Numbered from the stretch's first letter, positions 45,357 to 56,672 are shown. The stretch is DNA of 64,000 bases from CAVYXK01 sp963708245 (GCA_963708245.1 OY970201.1:3534001-3598000); one strand, 5' to 3'. Numbers and translations are program-made. The notes: a model not told the origin generated them from the sequence alone.

Positions 45357-46843
45357 TTGTTCGCGTCCAGAGTGTCGAGGGGGAAGATCGGGCGGCGCAA
45401 TCGGCGATAGGGAAACACACGTGGGTCGCTGTTGCAGGGACCCGATGTCCGGACCGTGTAGGCCGCCGCAGCGATCGGGTCGTAGGCGCGCCGGTGAGCC
45501 ACGGCTGCCTTCACGCCAATCACGGACAGCTTCGTTGGTTCGATGCCCTGGCTGCGCCACTGCCCCAGGTCGAATGGCGGTGTCTTCCGACTGGTCAACA
45601 GGATGGAGATATCGTCGTGGCGTACGACCACGCATGGGCCCATATCGATCGACCTCCCAAGCATAGCCGCCAGATGACTCTGTGGATCCTCGAGCTCGAA
45701 GCGCCCATCACTTCTCGAGATGAGCTTGACCGACAGGCGGACCGGGCCTTGGTCGAGTGTGCTTCCCTTGCCGCCAAGCGACAGCGTGACACGACCGCCG
45801 ATCGGCATGGATGCCAAGGCGGCCACGCTCTCCGGATCGTTGAGGATGACCGCCGCGCCCCGAACACGATGATGAAGCAAGGCACGCAGGAGGCCGGTCC
45901 CGTCACCAGGTGCACCGCCGCCGATGTTGTCGGCCGGCTCGACCAGAAGTACGGGACCCCGTTCGACGGGGCATATAGCGTTAAGCACCTCGTCGGCCGT
46001 CGGCTCTCGGACCAAACCCAGCTCCCGAATTGAGACCGCTCGGTCGGCCAGCTTGGCAAGCGCTAAATCTGCGTTCCCCTGCGACCCGACTGTGACGACA
46101 GAAAAGCTGACGCCCGCGTCGGTGACATCGGCGAAGGCGTAACCGCCGACCACGTTGACGGCCCAGATCTCTGGCATCTCGTGCTCGATCTCGCGCGCAA
46201 GCTGCTCCAGGTCTCGCATTGGGCGGTCGGCCGTACCGGTTCCGGTTGGCGGCCATAGGATCGGTGGATTCCGCCGATACATGCGCGGTACCTGACCAGT
46301 TTCCAAGGTGAGTGCGAGAAGCTCGGCAGCGCGAACAGCCGAATCTCGTGCATCCGCATGCGGATTCTCGCGATAGCAGACCAGTCCGTTAGCGTGGCGT
46401 GCCATCCGCTCGCTGAAGTTCGCGTGCAGGTCGAAGACGCCGAAGATAGGAAGCTTGGCCATTCCTGGTAGAGCCCGAAGGCGCTCAAGCAGCTCTCCTT
46501 CGACGTCATCCAGCGCCTCGCACACCATTGCGCCGTGGAGTGCGAGAAACACTGCCGAGATTCCCCGACTCAGGGCGTGACGAGCGGCTGCCTCCGTCTC
46601 GTCCCAGAAGGCGTTGAAGACGCGGTCCTCTACGGATCCTGACGGCATCGCCTGGTAGTTGACAGCCGGGACGACCTCCCAGCAGTAGCGCTCCGCGACC
46701 TCAAGGAACCCGTCGATGGGGGATCCGTCACCGCGGCGCCGGAGGATTTGCTCACCCCGATCAACGTGGAAGCTGTCGACACCCGTTACCTCCGTGAGGA
46801 AGCAATGCGTCTCGTGATACAGGCCGGCCAAGAGCACCCTCAT
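45353..46843 (-). CDS. MlrC-like M81 metallopeptidase/microcystinase C family
   Basis: The 496-residue protein has the MlrC N-domain: GLYHETHCFLTE (ligand His), LALHGAMVCEALDDVEGELLERL (His, Asp), IFGVFDLHANFSERM (Asp-x-His). The C-domain has EPADNIGGGAPGDGTGLLRALL and LGGKGSTLDQGPV. M81 proteins are zinc enzymes that cleave small linear peptides; most relatives are of unknown substrate. As first gene of the operon it probably supplies one hydrolytic step. The ATG at 46843 gives the standard MRVLLAGLYHE start. No promoter was singled out in the 46844-47040 gap, where I see nothing. Confidence 0.88.
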   Translation of the reverse strand: MRVLLAGLYHETHCFLTEVTGVDSFHVDRGEQILRRRGDGSPIDGFLEVAERYCWEVVPAVNYQAMPSGSVEDRVFNAFWDETEAAARHALSRGISAVFLALHGAMVCEALDDVEGELLERLRALPGMAKLPIFGVFDLHANFSERMARHANGLVCYRENPHADARDSAVRAAELLALTLETGQVPRMYRRNPPILWPPTGTGTADRPMRDLEQLAREIEHEMPEIWAVNVVGGYAFADVTDAGVSFSVVTVGSQGNADLALAKLADRAVSIRELGLVREPTADEVLNAICPVERGPVLLVEPADNIGGGAPGDGTGLLRALLHHRVRGAAVILNDPESVAALASMPIGGRVTLSLGGKGSTLDQGPVRLSVKLISRSDGRFELEDPQSHLAAMLGRSIDMGPCVVVRHDDISILLTSRKTPPFDLGQWRSQGIEPTKLSVIGVKAAVAHRRAYDPIAAAAYTVRTSGPCNSDPRVFPYRRLRRPIFPLDTLDANN

Positions 46844-47049
46844 GACGCTTTACCTCGCTTGGTCTGGTTAGAGGTGCTGCGTTGCCGCATTACAGTCACG
46901 CCTTGAGTGGCCAGTAAAGGGCGCAGAGTCGCAGAGGTGGTCAAACTATGAAGGCGGGGGACAGGCTCGTCATGAAGTTCGCCACAATTGGCCCGGCGTT
47001 GTTTGTCGGCGTCGTCACAACCAGACAAGCTCAGACTTCTGCGAGGAGG

Positions 47050-47610
47050 GAGCGCCAGGTGCATCCGGGCACCGCCCCACTTGATTCAATGGGCATTGCT
47101 GCCGGTATGGCAGCGCCTAGCCGATCAGGCTGCCGCGATCGGCCGACCGCTGCCGCAGCGCGCCACCACGACGGATGCCGACCTGCGACTTCTTGCCAAT
47201 CGGCGCACTGTCAAACCGGTGATCAGCGACAGCAATCTCGTCATCTTCATCTTGCCACCTGGCGCGCCTGAGGTCCGGTTGCTCTCACGCGCGCAGTCGC
47301 CGACCGAGGCGCGTCCCTGGCTAGAGGATCGTCGCCGGCTTGGCCGTGCGCGTGAAGCGCATCGTGCTGCGCGGTGGACCTGCGCGAGATTCCGGTGGAT
47401 CACCCCGATCTCGCCCGAGGCTGGTGGGCCGTGGAGCGTGACGGGCAGATCATGAGCCGATGGACCGATGGCAAGGCGGTGCTGCCGCTGCCGGCGATGA
47501 GCGGCAACGTCTTGCTGGAAATCCGCCTGGCCGGCTCGATGATCTACGCCATGGACGCTGCGCCCGAGGGCGGGGCCGGGCGGCCCGCTGTCGCCCGACG
47601 CTTCGGATGA
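47050..47610 (+). pseudogene. C-terminal part of a Hint-domain-type protein (frameshifted)
   Basis: One frame reads LIQWALLPVWQRLADQAAAI, VKPVISDSNLVIFILPPGAPEVRLLSRAQSPTEARPWLEDRRRLG; the next continues REIPVDHPDLARGWWAVERDG, MSRWTDGKAVLPLPAMSGNVLLEI to 47610. The VRLVSRA...P.EARPWL.DRRRLG plus DHPDLxxGWWxxER blocks are a carboxyl-terminal domain I associate with acetobacterial Hint-domain or glycan-related proteins; that recollection is not firm. No start is seen, so it is a fragment. Confidence 0.45.
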
Positions 47611-47669
47611 CCACCCGGCGGCAAAGCCGAAGCGTGCGGCAGGCAGGCAGTCGATGATGCGAGGCACGA

Positions 47670-47939
47670 ATGGCACAGCACGGCACGTTCCGCGAGATCG
47701 TCCGCACAGTCGGCAGCATCGGTCAGGCCCTGCTTGCGCATCAGGAGGCGAACCAAGAGCTGCACGATCTCGCAGTCGAGGTGAGATGGTTGGAAGCTGA
47801 GCTCATCGCAGGGCGATTGCCGATGGCGAGGCTCGAGTCAGTGCTGAAGATTATTGCGGAATTCGAATATACACCATGGCGAATACCCACGGTTGTCGAA
47901 GACCTTTACAAAATATGGACGCTGCTCGGCATGCTGTAG
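47670..47939 (+). CDS. Small hypothetical protein, coiled-coil-like
   Basis: ATG 47670 follows GCGAGGCACGA. The 89 residues (MAQHGTFREIVRTVGSIGQA, HQEANQELHDLAVEVRWLEAELIAGRLP, LYKIWTLLGML) predict helices with a heptad-like stretch at 25-50. I recognise no family; it is acidic and has no signal or membrane segment. It could also be a chance frame. Confidence 0.4.
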   Translation: MAQHGTFREIVRTVGSIGQALLAHQEANQELHDLAVEVRWLEAELIAGRLPMARLESVLKIIAEFEYTPWRIPTVVEDLYKIWTLLGML

Positions 47940-48166
47940 TTACTCGCCGCGCTCGCTGAGCAGCTAGGCCGATCAGACGCCCTGAGGTAGCCTCGCTCTG
48001 CTGTTGGTCCGGCTCCCCCGGATTGGCAGTGGATTGCATGCAACCTGATCGCCGTCGCCTTGGAAAGTCGGCGCGGCGGTCCCTTTCCAGCCCGCCGAAG
48101 CAATGACCCGCAAGATTCCGCCAGTCAGCTACTAGCTGACATACGGCGACGAGCCGCTGCCCTCCG

Positions 48167-48418
48167 GTGCGGAGGCCCCTGGACGAGCCGCTGCGGGCGA
48201 TCCCGTCGTGGTTCCTGCGCATCACCTGCGACCGCTCCGGCAAGGACGGGATGACCTCGGAGACGCACATGACGTTGGGCGACATTCGGATCCGCGACCT
48301 CCTCCGCCGGGTGCGCCACGACGGTTGCGGCGGGCGCGCAGGCAAGGCCGAGCTGCTCACCGGCATCGAGGGCGCCAGCAGCGGGCCGGTGCGGAAGATC
48401 GTGCTGCAAAGCAACTGA
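48167..48418 (+). CDS. Conserved hypothetical protein
   Basis: The 83-residue frame starts at GTG 48167. It reads IPSWFLRITCDRSGKDGMTS then ETHMTLGDIRIRDLLRRVRHDGCGGRAGKAELLTGIEG. The ITCDRxGK and RHDGCGG patterns match small proteins that I recall from alphaproteobacterial accessory regions, in which a CxxC is often present at the first site; here the second Cys is Ser. Function is unknown. Confidence 0.5.
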   Translation: MRRPLDEPLRAIPSWFLRITCDRSGKDGMTSETHMTLGDIRIRDLLRRVRHDGCGGRAGKAELLTGIEGASSGPVRKIVLQSN

Positions 48419-48509
48419 ATCTCACGACATCGTCTTAGACTAGTGCATCAGTCGGTCTTCTTCGGCTGCTTTGCCTTGTGAATCGCCAATGCCGCAGCCC
48501 GGCGTTCTC

Positions 48510-50914
<2,405 letters not shown>

Positions 50915-50919
<5 letters not shown>

Positions 50920-51695
50920 GCACCTCGGGGTGAGCGTGTGCGGCCTTCATCGCTTCGCTGTGACGCGCGCTCGCTCCGGGCCGAGCCCACCTTGACTTGG
51001 ATACTGCGTCAAGCTTGGCCTTTACTTCCGGCCGATCCAGTCCAGCCTTTTGCTTCGCCTTCACCTCAGGCCGAGCCATAGCAGCTTTCGTGGTAGCGCT
51101 GACCTTCGCTCTCAATTCAGGGCAAGCGTAGGCAGCCTTCAACCCCTCAAGATGCTTTGCCCTGGTTTCCGGATGGGCCCACATTTCCCTGGTGACCTTC
51201 GCCAGTCTTTCTGGTCGAGCAATTCCGGCTAGATATCTGGCCAGGACATCGGGGCGCGCACGGGCTTGCCTTGGTGTTTTCGCTGATTATCGCCCTTACT
51301 TCTGGCCGGTTAAGAGCCTCTCTTGTCGTTGCCGCTCGCCTTGCTCGCACTTCTGGTGGTGCCCAAGCGGCCTTTAGCGCCGCACTGCGCTTGGCCCGGA
51401 TTTCAGAACGAGCTAATATTCGGCGAAATGTTTCGGATGTCCCACCGGAGCCGCCTTCGCCAATGTTCCGACAAAGCAGATCCTCGTCAATTAGATCGAG
51501 GATGAGCCATCTTGCTTCCGCCGCGTAAGCTTCCTTCTCACTTTCGAAGAATTCAGTCCATTCGGTAACGAGCCGTCCAGGGGCTGGATGATCGAGAATC
51601 CACGCGCCAGATCCACGGTAGCCGTCCCCAAGGTTCTCATACAGGTAGTGGTAGCGGCCGTCGTGGCCGCGCCGGGGCGTTACTGGAGTATCCAT
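50915..51695 (-). pseudogene. GIY-YIG-like protein with NUMOD3-type repeats, frameshifted
   Basis: From ATG 51695 the frame reads YHYLYENLGDGYRGSGAWIL, TEFFESEKEAYAAEARWL and NIGEGGSGGTSE, a pattern of phage-type GIY-YIG homing nucleases. Then come short repeats: SEIRAKRSAALKAAW, PEVRARRAATTREALNR, PEVRAIISENTKA. A shift near 51190 moves them to another frame: PETRAKHLEGLKAAYA, PELRAKVSATTKAAMAR, PEVKAKQKAGLDR, PEVKAKLDAVSKSRW. About eight units of 15-18 residues are visible, like NUMOD3 DNA-binding modules. The stop touches the group II intron 3' end. Confidence 0.65.
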
Positions 51696-51970
51696 TAGAG
51701 AGGCGTCCTTTCGCTGTGGTCATGACGGCACGGTGCCAGTGCCACACGCGTCCGCTCTTCGCGGTCGACGTATCCAGCCAACAGTGACTGAGACGGCTTC
51801 GACTGGAACTCAACGGAAGCTGGCACCCGTCACTGTCTCCGGATTGAGTGTGACGGACAGCCACATCCACTAGCAGGCGTGAAAAGTCAGCAAGAATAAT
51901 TCGCCAGAACCTGATGCGAAGTGATGCGGGTTTGGGGGTTCCTCGCTATTTCGAATGGGTAGAAACGGCA

Positions 51971-53182
51971 TCAGACTGGCAGCCGGAGGTCGAGTTTGCC
52001 GGCGAGCAGATAAACCATCGCCTTGAGATTACGGGTTGATCGATAGCCGCGTGCCTTGGCCTTGGCGGCCTGGATGAGGCTGTTGATTCCCTCGATCAGC
52101 CCGTTGGCGATCTTGCTGTCGAACCAGCGCAGGACACCATCCCAATGACGTTTGACGGTGCGCGCCGCCTCGATCAGCGGCGCGAGCCGGCTGTGGGTGG
52201 CCCAGAAGTACCATCGCTGCAGATAGCTTGCCGCCACTGCCGCGGGCTGATCGTAGAGTTCCTGGAATGCCAGCCGGAGCCGATAGGCACGGGCGGTCTT
52301 GAGATAACGCGTGGGCAGGCTGTCGAGCGTCGCCCGCTGACGTTCCGATAGGTTGGCCGGGTTGCGCAGCCAGATGTAACGGGTACCGCGCAACCGGCTC
52401 TCGCTCTTCTGTTCACCACGCCGCACCTGATCGACCGCATCGTTGACGATCTTCACCGCGTGGAACTTGTCGAAGGTGATAGCGGCATTGGGCAGGCTCT
52501 CGGCAATGCCTTTGATGAAGGGCGGGCTCATGTCGATGCAGACTTCGCTGACCGCGTCAGGATCACCACCATGCGCGGCAAGATCATCGGCGAACGCGGC
52601 GACGGTTTCGGCGGTTCTGCTCTCGGTAGCGAACAGCACCCGGGCACGGTCGATATCAACAAACAGCGTGATGTAGTCATGGCCGCGACGGGCGGCGGTC
52701 TCATCGATGGCAAGCCGGGTCGCTTCCGAAGCGTCGGTCCGCGCCCGCGCCTGCTCGACGTAATGGTGGACGACCCGCCACAGCCGGGTGTCGTGCTCGC
52801 CCACCATCCGGGCCACCGCCTTGACCGGCATCGCCGAGACCATGGTCATGAGCAGCGCCTCGAACAGCAGGGTGAAGCCGCTGTCGGGGCGTGCCCATGG
52901 CACATTGACCTTGCGGATGCCGCATCGGTCGCAGCGGACACGTGGCACGCGGGCGTTCAGGTACGCCTGGTGTTGGAAGAAATTGAGGTGGCGCTAGGTC
53001 ATTCGCTGAGTGTCGTAGGCCGGACAATCGGTGGCGCCGCAGCTCGGGCAGGCAAACCGGCTACCAGGTGCGACGTCGATCTCGATGTCGAGCCGCTGCG
53101 CCGCGGCATCGAACTCGCTGCGGGTCACTGTCCAAGGCGGAGCCAGATCGAGCGCCTGTTGCAGAAGGGTGGTGTCGCGCAT
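51971..53182 (-). pseudogene. ISL3-family transposase with one amber codon
   Basis: The head (53182 down) reads MRDTTLLQQALDLAPPWTVT and RFACPSCGATDCPAYDTQRMT, then TAG at 52994-52996, then in the same frame RHLNFFQHQAYLNARVPRVRCDRCGIRKVNVPWARP. The TAG stands where the family has TGG (Trp). The rest is full: LAIDETAARRGHDYITLFVDI (Asp), VCIDMSPPFIKGIAESLPNAAITFDKFHAVKIV (Asp) and KIANGLIEGINSLIQAAKAKARGY (Glu). One base change would restore a 403-residue enzyme. The spacer 51696-51970 shows nothing. Confidence 0.9.
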
Positions 53183-53361
53183 CGTCGTGCCTCTCGTCGC
53201 CCGGCCTGTCCGAGGGTGGCGTCGTGCTCGCCCCCGTCAAGGACGCTTCGCGTCGCCTTCGGCGGTGGCCTGTGGCCATCCTTGACCGGGGCTGTGCGCG
53301 GCGCCTGCGGGTCGTCAGGCCGGGACGAAGAAACGGCCCCTTTCAGCCGAACAAAGAAACA

Positions 53362-53808
53362 TCAGCACGTGGTTGGAGTGGTTCGGCAAGACAAGAGGGT
53401 ATCGTGACTACCCACGCCAAACTGCGAGGAGGCATTATTAGCCTCTTCGGCCGCCTTGATGGAACGCAAGAAATCGTCGCGCTGTCTCTTGGCGATACGC
53501 ACCATTCCCCATGTCACCCACCACAAGGTGAAAGTGAAGGTCGCGATCGCTACCGTCGAAACAGCATTGATGTCGTCTCGATTTCCCCGAAGGAAGCTAC
53601 CTGTTCCGAGCCACAGGTCCGAAATCGATTGGACGACGAGGATAGGGAGAGGGGAGCAGTCTTTTGGTGTGGGGTGCTCGGGCTGATTGGCCTCGTTTAC
53701 CGGGCAATTACAGTAAGCATCACTAGGGGTGCTTGCATGTGAACGGCCGCGCCGATCAGCTCCAGGATGGCAACAATCCAAACGCGAATTACCCATAGGC
53801 CCATTCAT
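53362..53808 (-). pseudogene. Fragment of a small membrane-anchored hypothetical protein
   Basis: The minus frame contains RDDINAVSTVAIATFTFTLWWVTWGMVRIAKRQRDDFLRSIKAAEEANNA, one membrane helix followed by a charged helix with repeated RDD/RS. That is a common N-terminal design of rhizobial hypothetical proteins, similar to the pseudogene at 55 kb. The C-terminal tail is random after EANNAS and the first 60 residues look non-coding, so it is probably a remnant cut by the ISL3 element. Confidence 0.35.
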
Positions 53809-54283
53809 AACTCCTCCAGACAGTGCGGGCAGCGACCCGGGCGAGCGTCGTCATCCCGGAAACCGGAAGAGCGGACAGAGAACAAGAGGCGGCGCTGGCG
53901 GCGTTCAGGTCAGGCCGTGACGGCAAACGCGCGGCGCGCCGGCACCTCAATAGGCATACACGTAAGCTGGGCTGTCACACGCATCCCACATCTCGAAGGC
54001 GGGGTCATTGTCGGGGTCATACACGTAGCAGAATCCTACTGATTCTGCCGCCGAATATCCAACCGCTGAAGTCATCCACGTAGCGATAGAAGCCATAGAC
54101 AATAAGCTTGATTTTATGAGCATTTATCGCGTCTACGTACGTGCTCGAAAGCACTACAGGCTTCCCCTTATTAGTGTCCGTCCGGGAACAAATTGAGTTT
54201 TTAGAATCGCTTAGCGGGTCACCCTTGAAGCCATTGAATCGCCTGTGATTCTCTCTCCCCCGAGCATCGATTCGGGGGACTGG

Positions 54284-54769
54284 ATGTGGACCAAGGAGAA
54301 CCGGACGCGGTACGACCGCACCCGACTGCGCTATGAGAGCGATCTGACTGATGCCGAATGGGCCGAGGTGGAACCATTGATCCCCCCGGCCAAGCCGGGC
54401 GGCAACAAGCGGAGCGTTGATATCCGCCAGGTGGTGAACGGCGTGATGTATGTGCTGAGCACCGGCTGCCAATGGCGGGCGATCCCCAAGGACCTGCCGC
54501 CGCGGAGCACAGTGCACGACTATCTGGAACGATGGACCTGGGACGGCACGCTGGAGCGACTGCATCACGCATTGTATGTGAAATGTCGTGAGCAGGCCTC
54601 GCGAGAGGCCAGCCCGACCGCCGCGGTGATTGATGCGCAGAGCGTGAAGAGCGCCGAAAAAGGGGGGCCTCGATCGATCCGCATGGGTATGATGCGGGGA
54701 AGAAGATCAAGGGCAAGAAGCGGCACGTCCTGGTCGATACCCAGGGTTTGCTGCTACAGGCCATCGTGA
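54284..54769 (+). CDS. IS5-family transposase, first frame (OrfA), copy 2
   Basis: The protein is identical in sequence to copy 1 from MWTKENRTRY onward, including the A5G6 run at about 54657-54667 where a -1 shift would fuse it to OrfB. Since both copies keep exactly the same homopolymer, the two-frame arrangement is a normal trait of the element. Confidence 0.9.
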   Translation: MWTKENRTRYDRTRLRYESDLTDAEWAEVEPLIPPAKPGGNKRSVDIRQVVNGVMYVLSTGCQWRAIPKDLPPRSTVHDYLERWTWDGTLERLHHALYVKCREQASREASPTAAVIDAQSVKSAEKGGPRSIRMGMMRGRRSRARSGTSWSIPRVCCYRPS

Positions 54770-55119
54770 CGGCGGCGGACATCCAGGATCGCGATGGCGG
54801 CGCCATGCTGCTGGCGACGCTGTTCGGGATGTTTCCGTTCCTGCTGAAGCTTTATGCCGATGGCGGCTATCAGGGGCGGCGATTCCAGGAGGCGTTGAAG
54901 CGTGTCGTGTCGCAGGCCGAGGTGGAGATCGTCAAACGATCTGACCAGGCCAAGGGCTTTGTCGTGCTACCAAAGCGATGGGTGGTCGAACGCACGCTGG
55001 CGTGGCTCAACCGATGTCGTCGACTGGGTAAGGATTGGGAAAATCTCAATGTGAAGGCGCGTGCCTTTCTGTTGCTCGCTTCCATCCGTCTCATGGTCAG
55101 ACGGCTATGCAGGAACTAG
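54748..55119 (+). CDS. IS5-family transposase, second frame (OrfB), copy 2
   Basis: This frame is the same 123 residues as in copy 1, with LYADGGYQGRRF (Asp) and VVERTLAWLNRCRRL (Glu). It would be expressed as the C-terminal part of the frameshift fusion that carries the complete DDE triad. There is no difference from copy 1 that would inactivate it. Confidence 0.9.
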   Translation: MLLQAIVTAADIQDRDGGAMLLATLFGMFPFLLKLYADGGYQGRRFQEALKRVVSQAEVEIVKRSDQAKGFVVLPKRWVVERTLAWLNRCRRLGKDWENLNVKARAFLLLASIRLMVRRLCRN

Positions 55120-55429
55120 CAATGTTCCCGGACAAACTCTTAGGCCCATTAACAAAGGACGGCTTTTCAGACGCATATATGGAGTCTCCAGGCGGAATAG
55201 GACCCACTGCTGACCGGTGACCGCCAACATAGTTGGGCACAGCGGGAATATCGCCCGGCAAGAATTGGCCATCGGCGTCGTATTCGACTGCCATCGCTGT
55301 CGATCGGCCTCCGTTCTTGATGATAAGCCTGAGAACGAGCGGATCATCCGATGCGACTATTTTTGCTCTAGGGTTGGCTAGACCAACGGAGAGGAATGCG
55401 CGCTCACTGCTTACGAAAGCCCAGACTTG

Positions 55430-55471
55430 GACACCCGTAAATATAGCCAGGACACCCGTAAATATAGCCAG
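55430..55471. repeat. 21-bp perfect tandem repeat inside a membrane helix
   Basis: A 21-mer starting GACACCCGTAAATATAGCCA is present twice in a row (55430-55450, 55451-55471). On minus it encodes LAIFTGV twice in the transmembrane segment of the pseudogene, an in-frame duplication that lengthens the helix by two turns. Confidence 0.92.
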
Positions 55472-55707
55472 CACCAAAGTGAACCAAGCGATGGAGTCCA
55501 GGCGCGTCACCCAGCTCCAGGTCGCGCTTATCCAACTGCGCCGCGGCTTTACCGATGGCCGCGAGGCGTGGCATTCGCTTCTTCTACCATCACCGGCGGC
55601 TCCGCCGTTTTGCTGGCGAGTGGGATTAGGCGGTGTCCGCTTCGGATTTGGTTGGGGTCGGCGTGATATCTCTTCGCTCCATTTTTATCCGCGGCAAAAG
55701 CGGGGCG

Positions 55708-55911
55708 CTACGGCTTACGCTGCTCGGGCACCCGCTGCGCGATTTCCCGCCACAACCGATCCGCCGCCTCTCCGCGCTGGCGATGCTCTTCGTCCGTCAT
55801 GTCGGGCTTTGACTTGTCAACGATGATCGACGCCAGCGCTACAGGCTGTGGCTTGCGCCTGATCCGGCGGGGCGGCTTGGCGATGACGATGTTGGGCTTG
55901 TCGGTCAGCAT
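55708..55911 (-). CDS. Small basic hypothetical protein
   Basis: ATG 55911 gives 67 residues: MLTDKPNIVIAKPPRRIRRKPQPVALASI, then DKSKPDMTDEEHRQRGEAADRLWREI. The first half is Pro/Arg-rich and the second a charged helix. Small KPxxxVxxKPPRR proteins occur in related bacteria near integrated elements, but function is unknown and the ribosome site is weak. The interval 55511-55707 has no gene I can support. Confidence 0.45.
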   Translation of the reverse strand: MLTDKPNIVIAKPPRRIRRKPQPVALASIIVDKSKPDMTDEEHRQRGEAADRLWREIAQRVPEQRKP

Positions 55912-56015
55912 GGGTGGAGAGATGGGCGCGCAGGTCGGTCGGGTCACGGGATAAGGTCCCGCACAACGTGTTCCAGCGCGGCAGAAGCCTTAAGGGCGAG
56001 CCGGTCACGAAGCAC

Positions 56016-56039
56016 GAAGGCCGCCCGAGGGCGGCCTTC
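56016..56039 (-). terminator. 10-bp perfect GC hairpin after the permuted tRNA-like gene
   Basis: GAAGGCCGCC (56016-56025) pairs completely with GGCGGCCTTC (56030-56039) with loop CGAG. It lies 15 bases after the tRNA-like 5' half on the minus strand. There is no T-run, so it may be a 3' stabilising stem or weak terminator. Confidence 0.55.
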
Positions 56040-56054
56040 ATCGTGAGTTTCCAG

Positions 56055-56132
56055 ATCAGGCGAGTGCTCTACCATTGAGCTACACCCCCCTGTGGTGGAG
56101 GTGAGGGGAATCGAACCCCCTACGTGTCGCTT
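56055..56132 (-). tRNA. Circularly permuted tRNA-like gene (3' half before 5' half; composite loop GAU)
   Basis: On minus, 56132-56093 gives a tRNA 3' half: AA, GCGAC (39-43), ACGTA (44-48), GGGGG-TTCGATT-CCCCT T-arm, CACCTCC acceptor strand, A73 and encoded CCA. After a 3-nt linker CAG, 56089-56055 gives a 5' half: GGGGGTG acceptor, TA, GCTC-AATGGTA-GAGC D-arm, A26, CTCGC, CTGAT. The acceptor pairs 7/7 with a G3-U70 wobble, the anticodon stem 4/5, and every arm has canonical length and invariants (T8, A14, G18G19, T54T55C56, A58). Joined ends give loop CTGATAA (anticodon GAU). G3-U70 is the alanine determinant, so a relic of the permuted alphaproteobacterial tmRNA, or of tandem tRNA genes, must be considered; no tag ORF is present. 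Confidence 0.6.
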
Positions 56133-56160
56133 TCCGTGGGGATCACAGCCCTATCATAAT

Positions 56161-56189
56161 TTCATACACTATTCCAATTAACGAATCAA
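56161..56189 (-). promoter_or_regulatory. Sigma70-like promoter for the permuted tRNA-like gene
   Basis: On minus, TTGATT (56184-56189) and TATGAA (56161-56166) are spaced by exactly 17 bases, each four of six consensus positions, in an AT-rich patch unlike the surroundings. The start would be near 56154, about 22 bases before the 3' half; the leader can fold CTGTG/CACGG. From 56195 to 56596 I see no gene; frames there overlap the tRNA and have no motifs. Confidence 0.55.
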
Positions 56190-56596
56190 GTTAATAATCG
56201 CCCTTCTTTTGTGTGCGCCACTGCCGCCTTTGCCGGCCAGACCGCCCCGCCCGCCATACCCGACCGGGCATCCGCGTCCCCCGCTCCATTTCCATCGGCC
56301 TGAGGCCCAAGCCGACCTTCACCAGCGCCAGGACCATTACCCTCCCCCTGTTCGCCTCATCGTCTGCCACGCGAATCGCTCCTGTTCATGTCGCCGCCCT
56401 GTCACATGGATTCGCCGGGGGTGTCTGCAACCCGTTGGAATTGCTTGGCATCGCTTGCGACAAGCTGCGAGATGAAATCGGCCGCCTGGGTGGGGGGCAT
56501 AGGCGGAGTGGCCGCCCTTCCCGCCAGCGGGTCCGCAAAGGGTCCGCGGACCAGGAAACGCTTTCCTGAACAACCGCCCTAAGTGCTTGATTTGAC

Positions 56597-56672
56597 TGGT
56601 GCCCAGGGGCGGAATCGAACCACCGACACTGCGATTTTCAGTCGCATGCTCTACCAACTGAGCTACCTGGGC
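56597..56672 (-). tRNA. tRNA-Phe (GAA)
   Basis: A normal 76-nt tRNA on minus: acceptor GCCCAGG with CCTGGGC, D-arm AGCTCAGTTGGTAGAGC, anticodon loop CTGAAAA (GAA, Phe), T-arm with GGTTCGATTCC, A73 and encoded CCA. It follows yacG on the same strand by about 40 bases. It serves as an internal control for the abnormal tRNA-like gene nearby. Confidence 0.97.

Larger units (their letters stand above)
54174..55139 (+). mobile_element. IS5-family element copy 2 (966 bp), TTA target duplication
   Basis: It has the same length and ends as the copy at 33117-34082, with TTA at 54171-54173 and 55140-55142. Differences seen are two bases near the ATG (TTTC/TCTC and GAGG/GGGG) and one in the right repeat. 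Its insertion splits the membrane-protein gene, and precise removal restores that reading frame. Confidence 0.93.
53947..55510 (-). pseudogene. Single-pass membrane protein gene split by IS5 copy 2
   Basis: From 55510 the frame reads MTRLDSIAWFTLVLAIFTGV then a repeated LAIFTGV, the membrane helix, then FVSSERAFLSVGLANPRAKI, VLRLIIKNGGRSTAMAVEYDADG and IYASEKPSFVNGP. The IS5-family copy sits here (TTA duplication). Rejoining at one TTA copy gives KGKPVVLSSTYVDAINAHKI and YGFYRYVDDFSGWIFG; a frameshift then leads to GFCYVYDPDNDPAFEMWDAC, ending YVYAY at 53947. The extracytoplasmic part ending in a Tyr-rich tail is a common hypothetical-protein type of rhizobia; function unknown. Confidence 0.8.

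Noticed and set aside
56055..56132. Ordinary alphaproteobacterial permuted tmRNA (ssrA)
   Set aside because: Not accepted as the main call: no tag-peptide ORF or pseudoknot region follows, the linker is only 3 nt, and a full canonical D-arm is present. It remains the main alternative.
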